Source of the DNA: Paenibacillus oryzae
Lineage (GTDB): Bacteria; Bacillota; Bacilli; Paenibacillales; Paenibacillaceae
Reading direction: 5' to 3'
Length of the DNA stretch: 64,000 bases
Assembly: GCF_001675045.1 (NCBI RefSeq)
Contig: NZ_LYPA01000076.1
Location: forward strand, 1-64,000
The notes under the pieces were generated by a model, which saw only the letters and a list, made by a program, of their open reading frames with translations, had not been told where the DNA came from and ran no database searches. Positions 27,925 to 37,055 of the stretch are shown piece after piece. The stretch's first letter is position 1. Each line of letters opens with the position of its first letter. Position numbers and translations under genes: made by a program.

Positions 27925-28000
27925 CATTGAGTTGATTTGTTGGTGACTCATATGTTTGTTGACGATTAACATGTTGCAGTAATCTTCTTAGTTTGCAGAT

Positions 28001-28408
28001 TTATTCAATAACCAGCTTGGACTTCATGGTGCGGTGCCCGGTGCCGCAAGGGACGGAGCAAATGATATCATATGTGCCAGGTTCATCGAACTTGACGGCT
28101 AATGTTTCATCGTTGCCGATTTGATCGTAGCCGCTTTTCAGAATCATGACGCCGTGGGAGCCGCCAGCCGATTTGAGCGTCAGATTTACTGTGTCGCCTG
28201 ATTTGATTTTGTATTCCTCTTGATCAAACTTCCAGTTGGACGCAGTGATAACAACCTCGGAGGTTGCCGCGCTGCTGTCTGCGGAGAGATCGCCGCCTTT
28301 TAACTCGCTGCCGCTGTTTCCTCCCGATTTTTCACCCGCATTGCTTCCGCATGCGGCAACAATGGCAACCATAACAAGCACAAACGCAAATGTAAGCCAT
28401 TTTTTCAT
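28001..28408 (-). CDS. Cupredoxin-domain lipoprotein (cytochrome c oxidase subunit II-like CuA)
   Basis: A 135-aa exported lipoprotein: signal MKKWLTFAFVLVMVAIVAAC with lipobox VAAC. A cupredoxin fold follows, ending in IICSVPCGTGHRTM, which has the two Cys, the His and the Met of a binuclear CuA or related copper site. The upstream His is in GGSHGVM. It is a free-standing copper protein with no oxidase genes nearby; roles in electron transfer or in delivering copper to oxidases are possible. The ATG at 28408 follows AAAGGGGA; the longer frame to 28576 is rejected because it would bury the signal peptide. Confidence 0.88.
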   Translation of the reverse strand: MKKWLTFAFVLVMVAIVAACGSNAGEKSGGNSGSELKGGDLSADSSAATSEVVITASNWKFDQEEYKIKSGDTVNLTLKSAGGSHGVMILKSGYDQIGNDETLAVKFDEPGTYDIICSVPCGTGHRTMKSKLVIE

Positions 28409-28647
28409 CTCATTAATATCCCCTTTCACAGAAAACATAAATATAACCAAACTTTCACTACCATTGTAAACGAAAACAGGACAAGATAAAGAGAGAATGA
28501 GAGCAACAGTTTGACAATATTTCGAAAATGTGATGAATGTCATTGCGGGTAAAAGGGGAGAATGCCTCCCGTTCACCTTACTCCAGCCGAGAAGTTACTC
28601 AAAAAGCCGGGAAATTCCTCAAAAGTCAAGAAGCTTTTCAAGTCGGG
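28409..28647. other. Intergenic region before the cupredoxin gene
   Basis: No gene is seen. The left part must hold the promoter of the minus-strand cupredoxin gene. The right part contains imperfect direct repeats (AAGTTACTCAAAAAGCCGGGAA / AAGCTTTTCAAGTCGGGAAA-like) before the terminator. Confidence 0.5.
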
Positions 28648-28692
28648 AAAAAGCCCTTCGTTCCCGGTTAGCGGGATTGAAGGGCTGTTTTT
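28648..28692. terminator. Bidirectional terminator
   Basis: AGCCCTTC...TCCCG / CGGGA...GAAGGGCT with T runs on both sides (GTTTTT on plus, CTTTTT on minus). It ends the minus-strand YvlD-like gene. Confidence 0.75.
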
Positions 28693-28773
28693 GGAGCGTG
28701 GACGGCTCCTTGTCAAGTCGTTTTCAGCTTGCAGCGCCTTAATGGGCAGTGCAAGCATTCATGAAAGGTGAGG

Positions 28774-29130
28774 CTACGCGTTGCGGCGGCCTGCTTCATA
28801 TGGCGTGCTTACGGGAATAAACAGGTCGATAATCCCGATTACAAGCGCCGCCAGAATGGCTCCCAGCCAAGTGACAGCTATGCCGCTGACGATAAACTGA
28901 GCAATCCAGATGACGGCGGCGCTGCACAAAAAGCCAACGATGCCCCGTCCAAACGGCGTAACTCTTTTGCCAAAGACGCCCTCGATGATCCAGCCGAGAG
29001 CGGCAATGACAAGCGCGAGGAAAAACGCGCTCCAAAATCCGCCAACTTTGAACCCAGGCACAATAAAGCCCACCAGCATAAGGACCAGGGCCGATACGAT
29101 AAACCGGACAACGTGTCCCAGAAAAGTCAT
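28774..29130 (-). CDS. Phage holin family 4 / YvlD-like membrane protein
   Basis: A small membrane protein of 118 aa with four hydrophobic helices and a short basic C-terminus. It fits the 'phage holin family' (YvlD-like) proteins that are chromosomal, not prophage, genes in many Bacillales; YvlD is linked to cell-envelope stress operons in B. subtilis. AAAGGAGG precedes the ATG. No phage gene is nearby. The function is not known. Confidence 0.85.
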   Translation of the reverse strand: MTFLGHVVRFIVSALVLMLVGFIVPGFKVGGFWSAFFLALVIAALGWIIEGVFGKRVTPFGRGIVGFLCSAAVIWIAQFIVSGIAVTWLGAILAALVIGIIDLFIPVSTPYEAGRRNA

Positions 29131-29348
29131 TGGAAGTCCTCCTTTTTCATTGAGCTCGATTTGGCTCCATAACCTTCTGTTGAAGGCTATACTTCGTGTT
29201 CAAGCACATATAGTGTTGCCGCGAGTTCCTGCGATTATGTACCGTCTATTCCATTGTCGACAACATTTTGCATTAGGAGAGTCGGCGGCCAAAATCGTGC
29301 ATGTAACCAAAGGTTCGGCTATAATAAAAAAAGCGAGAGGAGTGTTCG

Positions 29349-31715
29349 TTGTTGGATTCCAAAATTTTATCCACACTTGAATATCAAAAAATTATAAATA
29401 AACTAAGCGCACATGCAGCCACAGAGCTTGGAAAACGGCTTGTGGAGGGGCTTCTTCCCTCAACCGGACTTGAAACGGTGAAGCTGCTGCTCCAGGCGAC
29501 GGACGAGGCTTATGCTGCCGACAGACTGAAGGGAAGCGCCCCGTTTGGCGGCATCGTTGATATTAGCGCCCCACTGCATCGAGCGCGTATAGGCGGTACG
29601 CTTAATCCCTCCGAGCTGCTTGATATTGCTTTTGCTTCGCGGGGCGGACGCCGCGTTAAGAAACATATTGCGCATATTCATGAGGAGCATCCTATCCCGC
29701 TGCTCCAAGGACTTGCAGGAGATATTACAGAGCATAAGGGGCTGGAGGACGACATTCTGGCATGCATCGACGAAAACGCGGAGGTACTGGACAGCGCGAG
29801 TCCGGGGCTTGCTTCCGTGCGCCGCGAGCTTCGTAATGGCGAATCCCGCATCCGGGAAAAGCTGGAGTCCATGATCCGTTCTTCATCCGTGCAAAAAATG
29901 CTTCAGGATGTCATTATTACGCTGCGCAACGATCGTTATGTTATCCCTGTGAAGCAGGAATACCGCTCCAGCTTCGGGGGCATCGTGCATGATCAATCGG
30001 GTTCGGGCGCTACGCTGTTTATCGAGCCTGAAGCTATGGTGGCAATGAATAACCGGCTGCGCGAGCTAAAAGCGGCGGAAGAGCGGGAAATCGAAAAAAT
30101 ATTGCAAAAGCTTACAGCGCTGGCCTCGGACTATGTTGAGGATTTGCTTGCCAATCAAGAGCTGCTCGGCGAGCTGGATTTTGCTTTTGCGAAAGCGCGA
30201 CTGGCCCACACCATGAAAGCAACTCAGCCGCGAATGAACGACAGAGGATTTCTGAAGCTGAAGCGCGGGCGGCATCCCCTCATCGACCGGGACAAGGTTG
30301 TTCCGCTGGATGTGGAGCTTGGCAACAGCTTTACCGCTATCATCGTGACGGGGCCTAATACCGGCGGCAAAACGGTGTCCCTCAAAACAATCGGACTTCT
30401 GTCGCTGATGGCGATGTCGGGTTTGTTCGTGCCTGCGGACGAAGGCAGCCAGCTTTGTGTGTTTGACGCGATTTACGCCGATATCGGCGACGAGCAAAGC
30501 ATCGAGCAGAGCTTGAGCACCTTTTCCAGTCATTTGACCAATATCATATCCATTCTAAAAAGGATGACAGCGAAAAGCCTGGTTTTGCTGGATGAGCTGG
30601 GAGCGGGCACGGACCCTGCGGAAGGCTCCGCTTTGGCCATAGCTATTCTTGAGCATATCCACGCCATCGGCTGCCGTATCGTGGCGACCACCCACTACAG
30701 CGAGCTGAAGGCTTACGCGTACAATCGCAAATCCGTCATCAACGCCAGCATGGAATTTGACGTGGCGACCCTAAGCCCGACCTACCGGCTGCTTGTTGGC
30801 GTGCCTGGACGAAGCAATGCGTTCGCTATTGCGGAGCGTCTCGGGCTGCAGCGCAGCATTATTGATCATGCCAGAGGCGAGGTCAGCGAGGAGGATTTGC
30901 GCGTCGAAAGCATGATTGCTTCGCTGGAGGAAAACCGGTTAAGCGCCGAAAACGAGCGCCAAACGGCGGAGGAGCTGCGCCGCCAGATGGAGCTTCAGCG
31001 GGCCAAGCACGAGGAGGAAAAACGGCGTTTTGAGGAGCAGAAGGAAAAGCTGCTGCTTAAAGCGCAGGACGAAGCCATCGGCATTCTCGACAAGGCCAAA
31101 AAAGAAGCGGAAACCATTATCTCCGAGCTGCGTAAACTTGCTATGGAGGAAGGTGCTTCCGTCAAGGAGCATAAGCTGATTGAAGCGCGGCGCAAGCTGG
31201 AAGAAGCGGCTCCCGAAAAAAGCCAGAAGCGGCCGGCCAAAACGCAAGGCGGCAAACGTGAGACCATTGGCCCTGGCGACGAGGTTATGGTGTACAGCCT
31301 GAATCAAAGAGGGCATGTGCTGGAAATAAATGCTTCGGACGCCTTGGTACAGCTGGGCATTCTGAAAATGAAGGTTACGCTGGATGATATGGAGCTTATC
31401 AAAAGCCAGGCTCCGGCAGCCAAGCAGCAGCCTAAGCAAAGCGCCACGCTTATGCGGTCGAAGGACGATAATGTCCGTATGGAGCTTGATCTTCGGGGCG
31501 AAAACCTGGAGGAGGCCATTATGGAGGTTGACCGCTTCCTTGACGAATCCTTTTTATCCGGCTTTGGCCGGGTATATATTATACATGGCAAGGGCACAGG
31601 GATATTGCGTACCGGCATTCAGCAATATTTGCGCCGCCATGCCCATGTGAAAAGCTTCCGCAACGGCGATTACGGCGAAGGGGGCACCGGCGTAACGGTA
31701 GCGGAGCTGAAATAG
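29349..31715 (+). CDS. mutS2: Endonuclease MutS2
   Basis: A 788-aa protein, nearly the size of B. subtilis MutSB. It lacks the mismatch-recognition domain of MutS1. A helical core precedes the ATPase (Walker A GPNTGGKT, about residues 335-342; Walker B LVLLDELGAGTDP), then a charged coiled coil (about 510-620), a KOW-like segment, and a C-terminal Smr nuclease domain (ELDLRGENLEEA, then YIIHGKGTGILRTGIQQYL). MutS2 suppresses recombination and helps rescue collided ribosomes. The start is TTG at 29349 after GAGAGGAG; TTG 29352 is an alternative. A DUF350 gene follows. Confidence 0.95.
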   Translation: MLDSKILSTLEYQKIINKLSAHAATELGKRLVEGLLPSTGLETVKLLLQATDEAYAADRLKGSAPFGGIVDISAPLHRARIGGTLNPSELLDIAFASRGGRRVKKHIAHIHEEHPIPLLQGLAGDITEHKGLEDDILACIDENAEVLDSASPGLASVRRELRNGESRIREKLESMIRSSSVQKMLQDVIITLRNDRYVIPVKQEYRSSFGGIVHDQSGSGATLFIEPEAMVAMNNRLRELKAAEEREIEKILQKLTALASDYVEDLLANQELLGELDFAFAKARLAHTMKATQPRMNDRGFLKLKRGRHPLIDRDKVVPLDVELGNSFTAIIVTGPNTGGKTVSLKTIGLLSLMAMSGLFVPADEGSQLCVFDAIYADIGDEQSIEQSLSTFSSHLTNIISILKRMTAKSLVLLDELGAGTDPAEGSALAIAILEHIHAIGCRIVATTHYSELKAYAYNRKSVINASMEFDVATLSPTYRLLVGVPGRSNAFAIAERLGLQRSIIDHARGEVSEEDLRVESMIASLEENRLSAENERQTAEELRRQMELQRAKHEEEKRRFEEQKEKLLLKAQDEAIGILDKAKKEAETIISELRKLAMEEGASVKEHKLIEARRKLEEAAPEKSQKRPAKTQGGKRETIGPGDEVMVYSLNQRGHVLEINASDALVQLGILKMKVTLDDMELIKSQAPAAKQQPKQSATLMRSKDDNVRMELDLRGENLEEAIMEVDRFLDESFLSGFGRVYIIHGKGTGILRTGIQQYLRRHAHVKSFRNGDYGEGGTGVTVAELK

Positions 31716-31729
31716 GAGGGGTTTAGGAA

Positions 31730-32152
31730 ATGGAAACGGAAATCGACAAGCTGCTTGACAATGCTTATGCATCATCGCTTGTTTTTGTGTCGGTGACGGT
31801 TCTGTCGCTTATTGTTTTCCTGTGGGTTTTTGAGATGATGACCAAATATAAATGCTGGAAAGAAATTAAACGCGGCAATATGGCGGTGGCGATGGCGACA
31901 GGCGGCAAAATATTCGGGATTTGCAATATTTTCCGCTTTTCTATTGAAGCCAATGATTCCATCTATCAAAGCCTGATTTGGGGCGCGTTTGGTTTTGTTA
32001 TTTTGCTGCTTGCCTATTTTCTGTTTGAATTCATGACGCCCGTGTTTCGGATCGACGAAGAGATTGCGAGCGACAATCGGGCGGTAGGCCTGATTGCCAT
32101 GATTATTTCGGTTTCTCTATCTTATGTAATCGGAGCAACGGTTATTATTTAA
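31730..32152 (+). CDS. DUF350-family membrane protein
   Basis: A 140-aa membrane protein with four hydrophobic helices in two pairs (about 15-38, 58-68, 82-102, 118-139), the DUF350/YjfL layout. The start follows AGGAGGGG 15 bp after mutS2, so the two are probably cotranscribed. The function is unknown. A GC-rich hairpin (AAGGCGG/CCGCCTT) covers its stop codon. Confidence 0.85.
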   Translation: METEIDKLLDNAYASSLVFVSVTVLSLIVFLWVFEMMTKYKCWKEIKRGNMAVAMATGGKIFGICNIFRFSIEANDSIYQSLIWGAFGFVILLLAYFLFEFMTPVFRIDEEIASDNRAVGLIAMIISVSLSYVIGATVII

Positions 32153-32189
32153 GGCGGGTCGAATACCGCCTTAACGCGCGGAGGCGAAT

Positions 32190-32270
32190 ATGAAATATTT
32201 ATGGATCATATTGCTTGTGATCGCTATTTTGTTTATTGCGGCCGGCATTTTTTATTTACTGAACAATTAG
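32190..32270 (+). CDS. 26-aa single-helix membrane miniprotein
   Basis: ATG at 32190 follows GCGGAGGCGA at ideal spacing and encodes MKYLWIILLVIAILFIAAGI plus FYLLNN: one transmembrane helix and a short polar tail. It lies between the DUF350 and zinc-ribbon genes with short gaps, in the same apparent operon. It is too short for ordinary gene finders, but the ribosome site, composition and tight fit support it. No function is known. Confidence 0.6.
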   Translation: MKYLWIILLVIAILFIAAGIFYLLNN

Positions 32271-32307
32271 GGCGGTTCTCTTAAAACGTTAAAGGAGTGG
32301 GTTGGGT

Positions 32308-32820
32308 ATGGCGGAAAGTCAGGTGTGCCCTTGGTGTATGACGGACATTGTTTGGGATGAGGAAATCGGACCGGAATCTCATTGTCCGCATTGCGAAAAT
32401 AAGCTGAGCGGCTATAACAGCTTAAGCATAGGTCTCGATAATGACGAAGAGCGGGATGAAGAGGAGCAAAACGCCTCCTATGGACAAGCCGCGGATGCCG
32501 ACGGCGATTGGGAGGACGAAGGCAGCTTGCGGGGCATGGGAGCCGGGCTTGCCGCAGAGGCGGGAGCCCAGCTTGTGCTGGAGCAGCAGCTTGAGGCGCC
32601 GGAATGTCCGGTTTGCCGCGAATATATGCTGGAGGCCGGAGAGCAGCAAATTGGCGGAGAAGGCTTTAAAGCAACCATTCCGGCAGCGCTTGGCCACAGC
32701 ATCCTTCCCGTTCCGATTACTGTCAATTGGTATGTTTGTCCCTCTTGCTATCATGTATCCTCGCAGCTTGCTTTGAGCGATCGCAACGAACTGGCCAAAC
32801 GGCTGCATAGAGAAGAGTAG
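32308..32820 (+). CDS. Zinc-ribbon protein
   Basis: A soluble 170-aa protein with two Cys4 modules: CPWC...CPHC near the N-terminus (residues about 7-33) and CPVC...CPSC in the second half. An acidic, Gly/Ala-rich linker lies between. It binds zinc by inference; the role is unknown, and similar proteins occur downstream of mutS2 in Paenibacillus. ATG 32308 is preferred over TTG 32302 because AAAGGAG at 32291-32297 is better spaced. Confidence 0.75.
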   Translation: MAESQVCPWCMTDIVWDEEIGPESHCPHCENKLSGYNSLSIGLDNDEERDEEEQNASYGQAADADGDWEDEGSLRGMGAGLAAEAGAQLVLEQQLEAPECPVCREYMLEAGEQQIGGEGFKATIPAALGHSILPVPITVNWYVCPSCYHVSSQLALSDRNELAKRLHREE

Positions 32821-32828
32821 CGCAACAT

Positions 32829-32925
32829 TTTTGCCTTGATGGAGAAGAAGAAGAGTAGCCTGACTCTTTTGCCTTGATGGAGAAGAAGATTGGCCTGATT
32901 CTTTTGCCTTGATGGAAAAATCTGC
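32829..32925. repeat. Three direct repeats of TTTTGCCTTGATGG
   Basis: Copies begin at 32829, 32867 and 32902 (38- and 35-bp steps), each followed by GAGAAGAAGA-like sequence. They fill the gap between the zinc-ribbon and MFS genes. Confidence 0.8.
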
Positions 32926-33005
32926 TGCGCTGGGGCTTGATCACATCCTTTATTGGGCAGGCATGGGAAAAGCGACTGTAGGGCATCTTACAATACGACC
33001 AAGGC

Positions 33006-34277
33006 GTGAATGAGAGCACGCCAGCATCAATTGCACAATTGCACAAACCGTTTGTGCAGTTCGGGGGTGTCGTATTGGCAAAGCTGGAGAAGCAGGCTGT
33101 GCTGCTGCTTGTTGTACAAGCTCTGTTTGCAGTAGGAAACGCGTTGTCGGGCACCTTTGTGCCTGTATACCTATGGAAGGCCAGCCAGTCATACACCTTG
33201 ATCGGCTGGTTTACGATGGCCCAATACGCTTGCAGCGGTTTAACGTTTTGGCTTGCAGGCAAATGGGTTAAGGAGCATAACAAAATGAACAGCCTGCGCG
33301 CGGGCATCGCGCTGTCGGGCTTGTTTTATTGCACGGTGCTGCTGCTTGCCGGAGAAGCCCAGCGTTACGCCATTCCGTTAGGAGCCCTTAACGGAGTGGC
33401 GCTGGGCTTTTTTTGGCTTGCCTACAATGTGGTCTATTTTGAAATTACGGAGCCGGATACCCGCGACAGCTATAATGGCTGGGCGGGTCTTTCGGTTTCG
33501 GGCGCCGGCATTGTAGCGCCTTGGATATCCGGTATTCTGATTACTTCGATGAGCGGGGAAAAGGGATATCGGCTTATTTTTACGTTGTCGCTTATTATAT
33601 TTGCAGCTACCGTAATTCTCAGCTTTTGGCTCAAAAAACGGAAGAGTCACGGTACTTACAACTGGAGGCATGGCTGGCAGCAGCTTTCGCAAAAGGGGAA
33701 CGCCTGGCGCAGGATGTTTGCCGCGATAGTGGCCCAAGGCGTGCGGGAAGGCGTGTTTATGTTTTTGATAGGTCTTGTCGTTTATATTTCCACCAAAGAC
33801 GAAAGCAAGCTGGGCACTTATGCGCTTATTACCTCGCTGGTCGCGCTTGCCAGCTTCTGGGCGGCCGGGAAATGGCTGAAGAGGAGCAACCGGAGCAGGG
33901 CAATGCTGATAGGCTCCGTTATGATTGCCGTTGTTGTAGTGCCATTGTTCTGGAAAATGTCCTATACTACGCTCCTGCTGCTTGGCATCGGGACCTCGCT
34001 GTTTATCCCTCTATATTTTGTGCCCATGACCTCAAGCGTATTTGATTTGATCGGCAGCTCCAGAGAAAGCGCCGAGGAACGCGAGGAGTTTGTTGTGCTG
34101 CGGGAAGCAGGGCTTGTGACAGGCAGGCTGATCGGCTTATCTTGTTATTTGATTGTGCTGCCGCTGAATGATTCCGCGCTTGCCATCACTTGCCTGCTCC
34201 TCGCGGTAGGGAGCTTTCCAATCGCCAGCTGGTGGCTGCTGCGCCCGCTGCTTAAAAATGGCAGCTATATAAGTTGA
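33006..34277 (+). CDS. MFS transporter
   Basis: A 423-aa membrane protein with about twelve hydrophobic helices and a charged central loop (KKRKSHGTYNWRHGW), typical of the major facilitator superfamily. The substrate is unknown. The GTG at 33006 gives the longest frame, but the first 20-25 residues look non-coding in character and no strong ribosome site is seen; a TTG near 33075 (LAKLEKQAVLLL) is an alternative. The stop codon lies inside the left terminal inverted repeat of a MITE-like element, so the last residues (SYIS) come from it. Confidence 0.82.
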   Translation: MNESTPASIAQLHKPFVQFGGVVLAKLEKQAVLLLVVQALFAVGNALSGTFVPVYLWKASQSYTLIGWFTMAQYACSGLTFWLAGKWVKEHNKMNSLRAGIALSGLFYCTVLLLAGEAQRYAIPLGALNGVALGFFWLAYNVVYFEITEPDTRDSYNGWAGLSVSGAGIVAPWISGILITSMSGEKGYRLIFTLSLIIFAATVILSFWLKKRKSHGTYNWRHGWQQLSQKGNAWRRMFAAIVAQGVREGVFMFLIGLVVYISTKDESKLGTYALITSLVALASFWAAGKWLKRSNRSRAMLIGSVMIAVVVVPLFWKMSYTTLLLLGIGTSLFIPLYFVPMTSSVFDLIGSSRESAEEREEFVVLREAGLVTGRLIGLSCYLIVLPLNDSALAITCLLLAVGSFPIASWWLLRPLLKNGSYIS

Positions 34278-34492
34278 ACAAAAGAAAAGTAGCGATAGGC
34301 CAGAGTGTGAGGGGTTCTGGAGAAAAGCATATGCTTTCGAAGTAACGTTCTTCCAGAACGTTTTAAGCGCTCGCTTGTGTTTCAGGATTTCAACAATCAA
34401 ACAATTTATTCAGGGAAATCTGGAAACAATTGCGATCGGAAGAACTTCTCACACGCCGGCCCCAGCGGAGACTCTTTTGTTCAACTTATATA
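34266..34492. mobile_element. MITE-like hairpin element, family B, copy 1
   Basis: A 227-bp element with perfect 19-bp terminal inverted repeats (TATATAAGTTGAACAAAAG and its complement). Inner arms also pair (GGCCAGAGTGTGAG with CTCACACGCCGGCC). The centre, GAAAAGCATATGCTTTCGAA, is shared with copy 2 at 47321-47525. It contains no transposase. Its left end overlaps the stop codon of the MFS gene. Confidence 0.85.
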
Positions 34493-34579
34493 ATACCGAC
34501 ATGAAGGGAGGAGGCATAATTTGCCGCTCCCGGCGCATACTACAACAGGATTAAAAAATGACGCAAGGAGGCTTCCGCC

Positions 34580-34798
34580 ATGCAGGCCATGACAGCCAAA
34601 GAGCTGGAGTACATTGCAGACTCCATGTCCAACGAGGACTTGTTGATCAAGCAATGCGCAGTTGTGGTTTCCACAGCTACAACGCCGGCTCTCCGTAATA
34701 TCTGCTCGCAGATGATTGCGACCCATCAGCAGCATTATGATTCGCTGCTCCATGCCATTTCGCATCATCAAAGCTTAGCTCCAACACAGCCACAATAA
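34580..34798 (+). CDS. Small spore coat-like protein
   Basis: A 72-aa, mostly helical protein (MQAMTAKELEYIADSMSNED, then CAVVVSTATTPALRNICSQM and an H/Q-rich tail). It resembles the short partner encoded next to CotF-type coat proteins in Paenibacillus. AAGGAGG precedes the ATG. It lies 32 bp before a CotF-domain gene and is probably cotranscribed in the mother cell during sporulation; that timing is inferred. Confidence 0.72.
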   Translation: MQAMTAKELEYIADSMSNEDLLIKQCAVVVSTATTPALRNICSQMIATHQQHYDSLLHAISHHQSLAPTQPQ

Positions 34799-34830
34799 TA
34801 CCACTATTGAATATGAAGGAGGCAAGCGCA

Positions 34831-35223
34831 ATGCAACAAGGACAGCACCAATCTTTATTGTCGGAGGAGGATTTGGCCTCCACTATTTTGTCCGATCTCA
34901 AGCGGGTCGTTCGTGAATATGCAACGGCGGCAACAGAATCCACCTGCCCCGATATCCGTCAATTATTCACCAAGCTGCTCAACAATACATTGAATATGCA
35001 GGGCCAATTGTTTCAGGTCATGCAGCAGAGCAATATGTATAACACGGCGTCGCCGGCGCTGAGGCAGGAGCTGGACAAGCAGTCCAAGCAATATCAGCAG
35101 ACGATTCAAAAGACCAAGCAATTTCTGCAGCAGAAGCTGGGGAACCAGCAAAATGGCTCCTTTTATACGCCGGCTCAGCAAGACCAGCAGCACGGAAATC
35201 AAGGACAAACGTATTACATGTGA
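34831..35223 (+). CDS. CotF-family spore coat protein
   Basis: A 130-aa CotF-like protein: a ferritin-like helical bundle (LLSEEDLASTILSDLKRVVR, EYATAATESTCPDIRQLFTK) followed by a Gln-rich tail ending in YYM. AAGGAGGC precedes ATG 34831; the in-frame ATG at 34807 has no ribosome site. CotF proteins are part of the spore coat. The stop codon overlaps the start of a UUCG-loop terminator. Confidence 0.85.
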   Translation: MQQGQHQSLLSEEDLASTILSDLKRVVREYATAATESTCPDIRQLFTKLLNNTLNMQGQLFQVMQQSNMYNTASPALRQELDKQSKQYQQTIQKTKQFLQQKLGNQQNGSFYTPAQQDQQHGNQGQTYYM

Positions 35224-35251
35224 AGACCCTTCGGGGTCTTTTCATTTTTTC
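35223..35251 (+). terminator. Terminator with TTCG tetraloop
   Basis: AAGACCC-TTCG-GGGTCTT followed by TTCATTTTTT. It starts at the last base of the coat gene stop codon. Confidence 0.9.
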
Positions 35252-35321
35252 TTTGCAGGAACCCCCGATATCTTGTAAAATATTCTTTATTACCGCGAGG
35301 CAACCCGGAAGGAGTTTTGGA

Positions 35322-35813
35322 ATGAGCGAACTACAATTAAAGGTGCTTGAGCTGTTGAAGGAAGACGCGCGCAGGGACGCGGAACTCATAGCGACCATGC
35401 TGGGCGTATCGCTGGAGGAAGTAAAGTCGGCGATTGCGGAATTGGAGAACAACCATGTTATTGTTAAATATGCGACAGTTGTCAACTGGAGCAAGGTAGA
35501 CGACGAAAAAGTGACGGCGCTCATCGAGGTTCAAATTACTCCCGAGCGTGGACGCGGCTTCGAAGGTATAGCGGAGCGTATTTATTTGTACCCGGAAGTA
35601 AAATCGGTTTATCTGATGTCCGGCGCTTATGATTTGCTGGTGGAGATCGAGGGCAAAAACCTGAAGGAAGTTGCATCCTTTGTATCCAACAAGCTGTCTC
35701 CGATTGATGCGGTATTATCGACCAAAACATTTTTTATATTGAAAAAATACAAACAAGACGGCATCATCTTCGAGGAGCATGAAGGTGACCATCGCTTGAT
35801 GGTTTCGCCGTAA
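35322..35813 (+). CDS. Lrp/AsnC-family regulator (YugG/AlaR-like)
   Basis: A 163-aa regulator with an N-terminal helix-turn-helix (LKEDARRDAELIATMLGVSL) and a C-terminal RAM domain for amino-acid binding. AAGGAG precedes ATG 35322; upstream in-frame starts would read through the terminator and are rejected. It is followed 21 bp later by an aminotransferase, the same arrangement as B. subtilis yugG-yugH, where the regulator controls an alanine aminotransferase. That specificity is inferred from the pairing. Confidence 0.88.
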   Translation: MSELQLKVLELLKEDARRDAELIATMLGVSLEEVKSAIAELENNHVIVKYATVVNWSKVDDEKVTALIEVQITPERGRGFEGIAERIYLYPEVKSVYLMSGAYDLLVEIEGKNLKEVASFVSNKLSPIDAVLSTKTFFILKKYKQDGIIFEEHEGDHRLMVSP

Positions 35814-35834
35814 CGAAAATAGAGGGTGATGGCG

Positions 35835-37055
35835 ATGTTAAAAGAGGAAACAGAAGGAACATCGGTCTCGGGCCAGCGGCGGCAAAACATGTCTGACTAT
35901 TTGTCACCGCTTGTCAAGGGCATTAAGCCGTCGGGTATCCGCCGGTTTTTTGATTTAGTCAGCGCACGCAAGGATGTCATTACGCTCGGGGTAGGCGAGC
36001 CGGACTTTGTAACCCCTTGGCATGTGCGCGAAGCTGCTGTTTATTCCCTGGAGACCGGCAAGACGCAATATACGTCAAATGCCGGCATGCCGGAGCTGCG
36101 CGAGGAAATAGGGCAATATTTAAACGATTCATTCCAGGTAGCGTACGACCCTGCCAGCGAAATCGTCGTAACGGTCGGAGGCAGCGAAGCGATTGATCTT
36201 GCGCTGCGCGCGTTAATTACGCCAGGCGATGAAATTTTGGTGCCGGAGCCTTGTTATATTTCCTATTCACCCATTACCTCGCTAAGCGGCGGCATTGCGG
36301 TAGGGATTGAAACGTCGGCAGACAATGAGTTCAAGCTGACGGAGGAAGCTTTGAGAAAAAGCATAACGCCAAAGTCCAAAGTGCTTATTGTTAGTTATCC
36401 CAGCAATCCTACCGGCGGCATTATGACGTACGAGGACTGGCTGCCGATTGCCAAGGTTGTAGAAGAGCATGATCTCATTGTTATATCTGATGAAATATAC
36501 GCGGAGCTGACTTACGGCACAAAACATGCCAGCTTTGCGGCTTTGCCAGGAATGAAGGATCGGACGATTCTCGTTAGCGGCTTCTCCAAAGCCTTTGCCA
36601 TGACGGGATGGCGTCTTGGTTATATGTGCGGACATCCCGAGCTGATAGCAGCCATGCTCAAAATTCATCAATACACGATCATGTGCGCGCCAACCATGGC
36701 GCAATATGCCGCTCTTGAGGCATTGCGAAACGGCATGGAGGAAAAGGACAAAATGGTGGAATCCTATAATCAGCGCAGACGCCTGGTTGTAAAGGGCTTC
36801 CGCGATATCGGTCTGCAATGTCATGAGCCGCAAGGCGCGTTTTACGCCTTTCCATCCATTGCTTCCACCGGACTGGACAGCGAAACCTTTGCTCAGCGTT
36901 TGCTGGAGGAGGCGGGAGTAGCGGCCGTTCCGGGGCAGGTATTTGGCCTGGGAGGCGAGGGGTTCCTGCGCTGCTCCTATGCAACCTCCGTTACTCAGCT
37001 GACGGAAGCTCTGGATCGTATAGGCGGTTTTGTGCACAAGCTGAAGCAAGGGTAG
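35835..37055 (+). CDS. Class I/II aminotransferase (YugH/AlaT-like)
   Basis: A PLP enzyme of 406 aa. The PLP lysine is in VSGFSKAFAMTGWRLGY, with NPTGG earlier and the C-terminal arginine in FLRCSYA. It belongs to the aspartate/alanine aminotransferase fold type I group; the AsnC-family gene just upstream suggests alanine or another amino acid as substrate. ATG 35835 follows GAGGG at good spacing; ATG 35829 and GTG 35826 are alternatives. Confidence 0.92.
   Translation: MLKEETEGTSVSGQRRQNMSDYLSPLVKGIKPSGIRRFFDLVSARKDVITLGVGEPDFVTPWHVREAAVYSLETGKTQYTSNAGMPELREEIGQYLNDSFQVAYDPASEIVVTVGGSEAIDLALRALITPGDEILVPEPCYISYSPITSLSGGIAVGIETSADNEFKLTEEALRKSITPKSKVLIVSYPSNPTGGIMTYEDWLPIAKVVEEHDLIVISDEIYAELTYGTKHASFAALPGMKDRTILVSGFSKAFAMTGWRLGYMCGHPELIAAMLKIHQYTIMCAPTMAQYAALEALRNGMEEKDKMVESYNQRRRLVVKGFRDIGLQCHEPQGAFYAFPSIASTGLDSETFAQRLLEEAGVAAVPGQVFGLGGEGFLRCSYATSVTQLTEALDRIGGFVHKLKQG

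Noticed and set aside
28774..29130. Prophage holin
   Set aside because: The family name suggests phage, but no phage genes are near and YvlD-like proteins are ordinary chromosomal genes in Bacillales.
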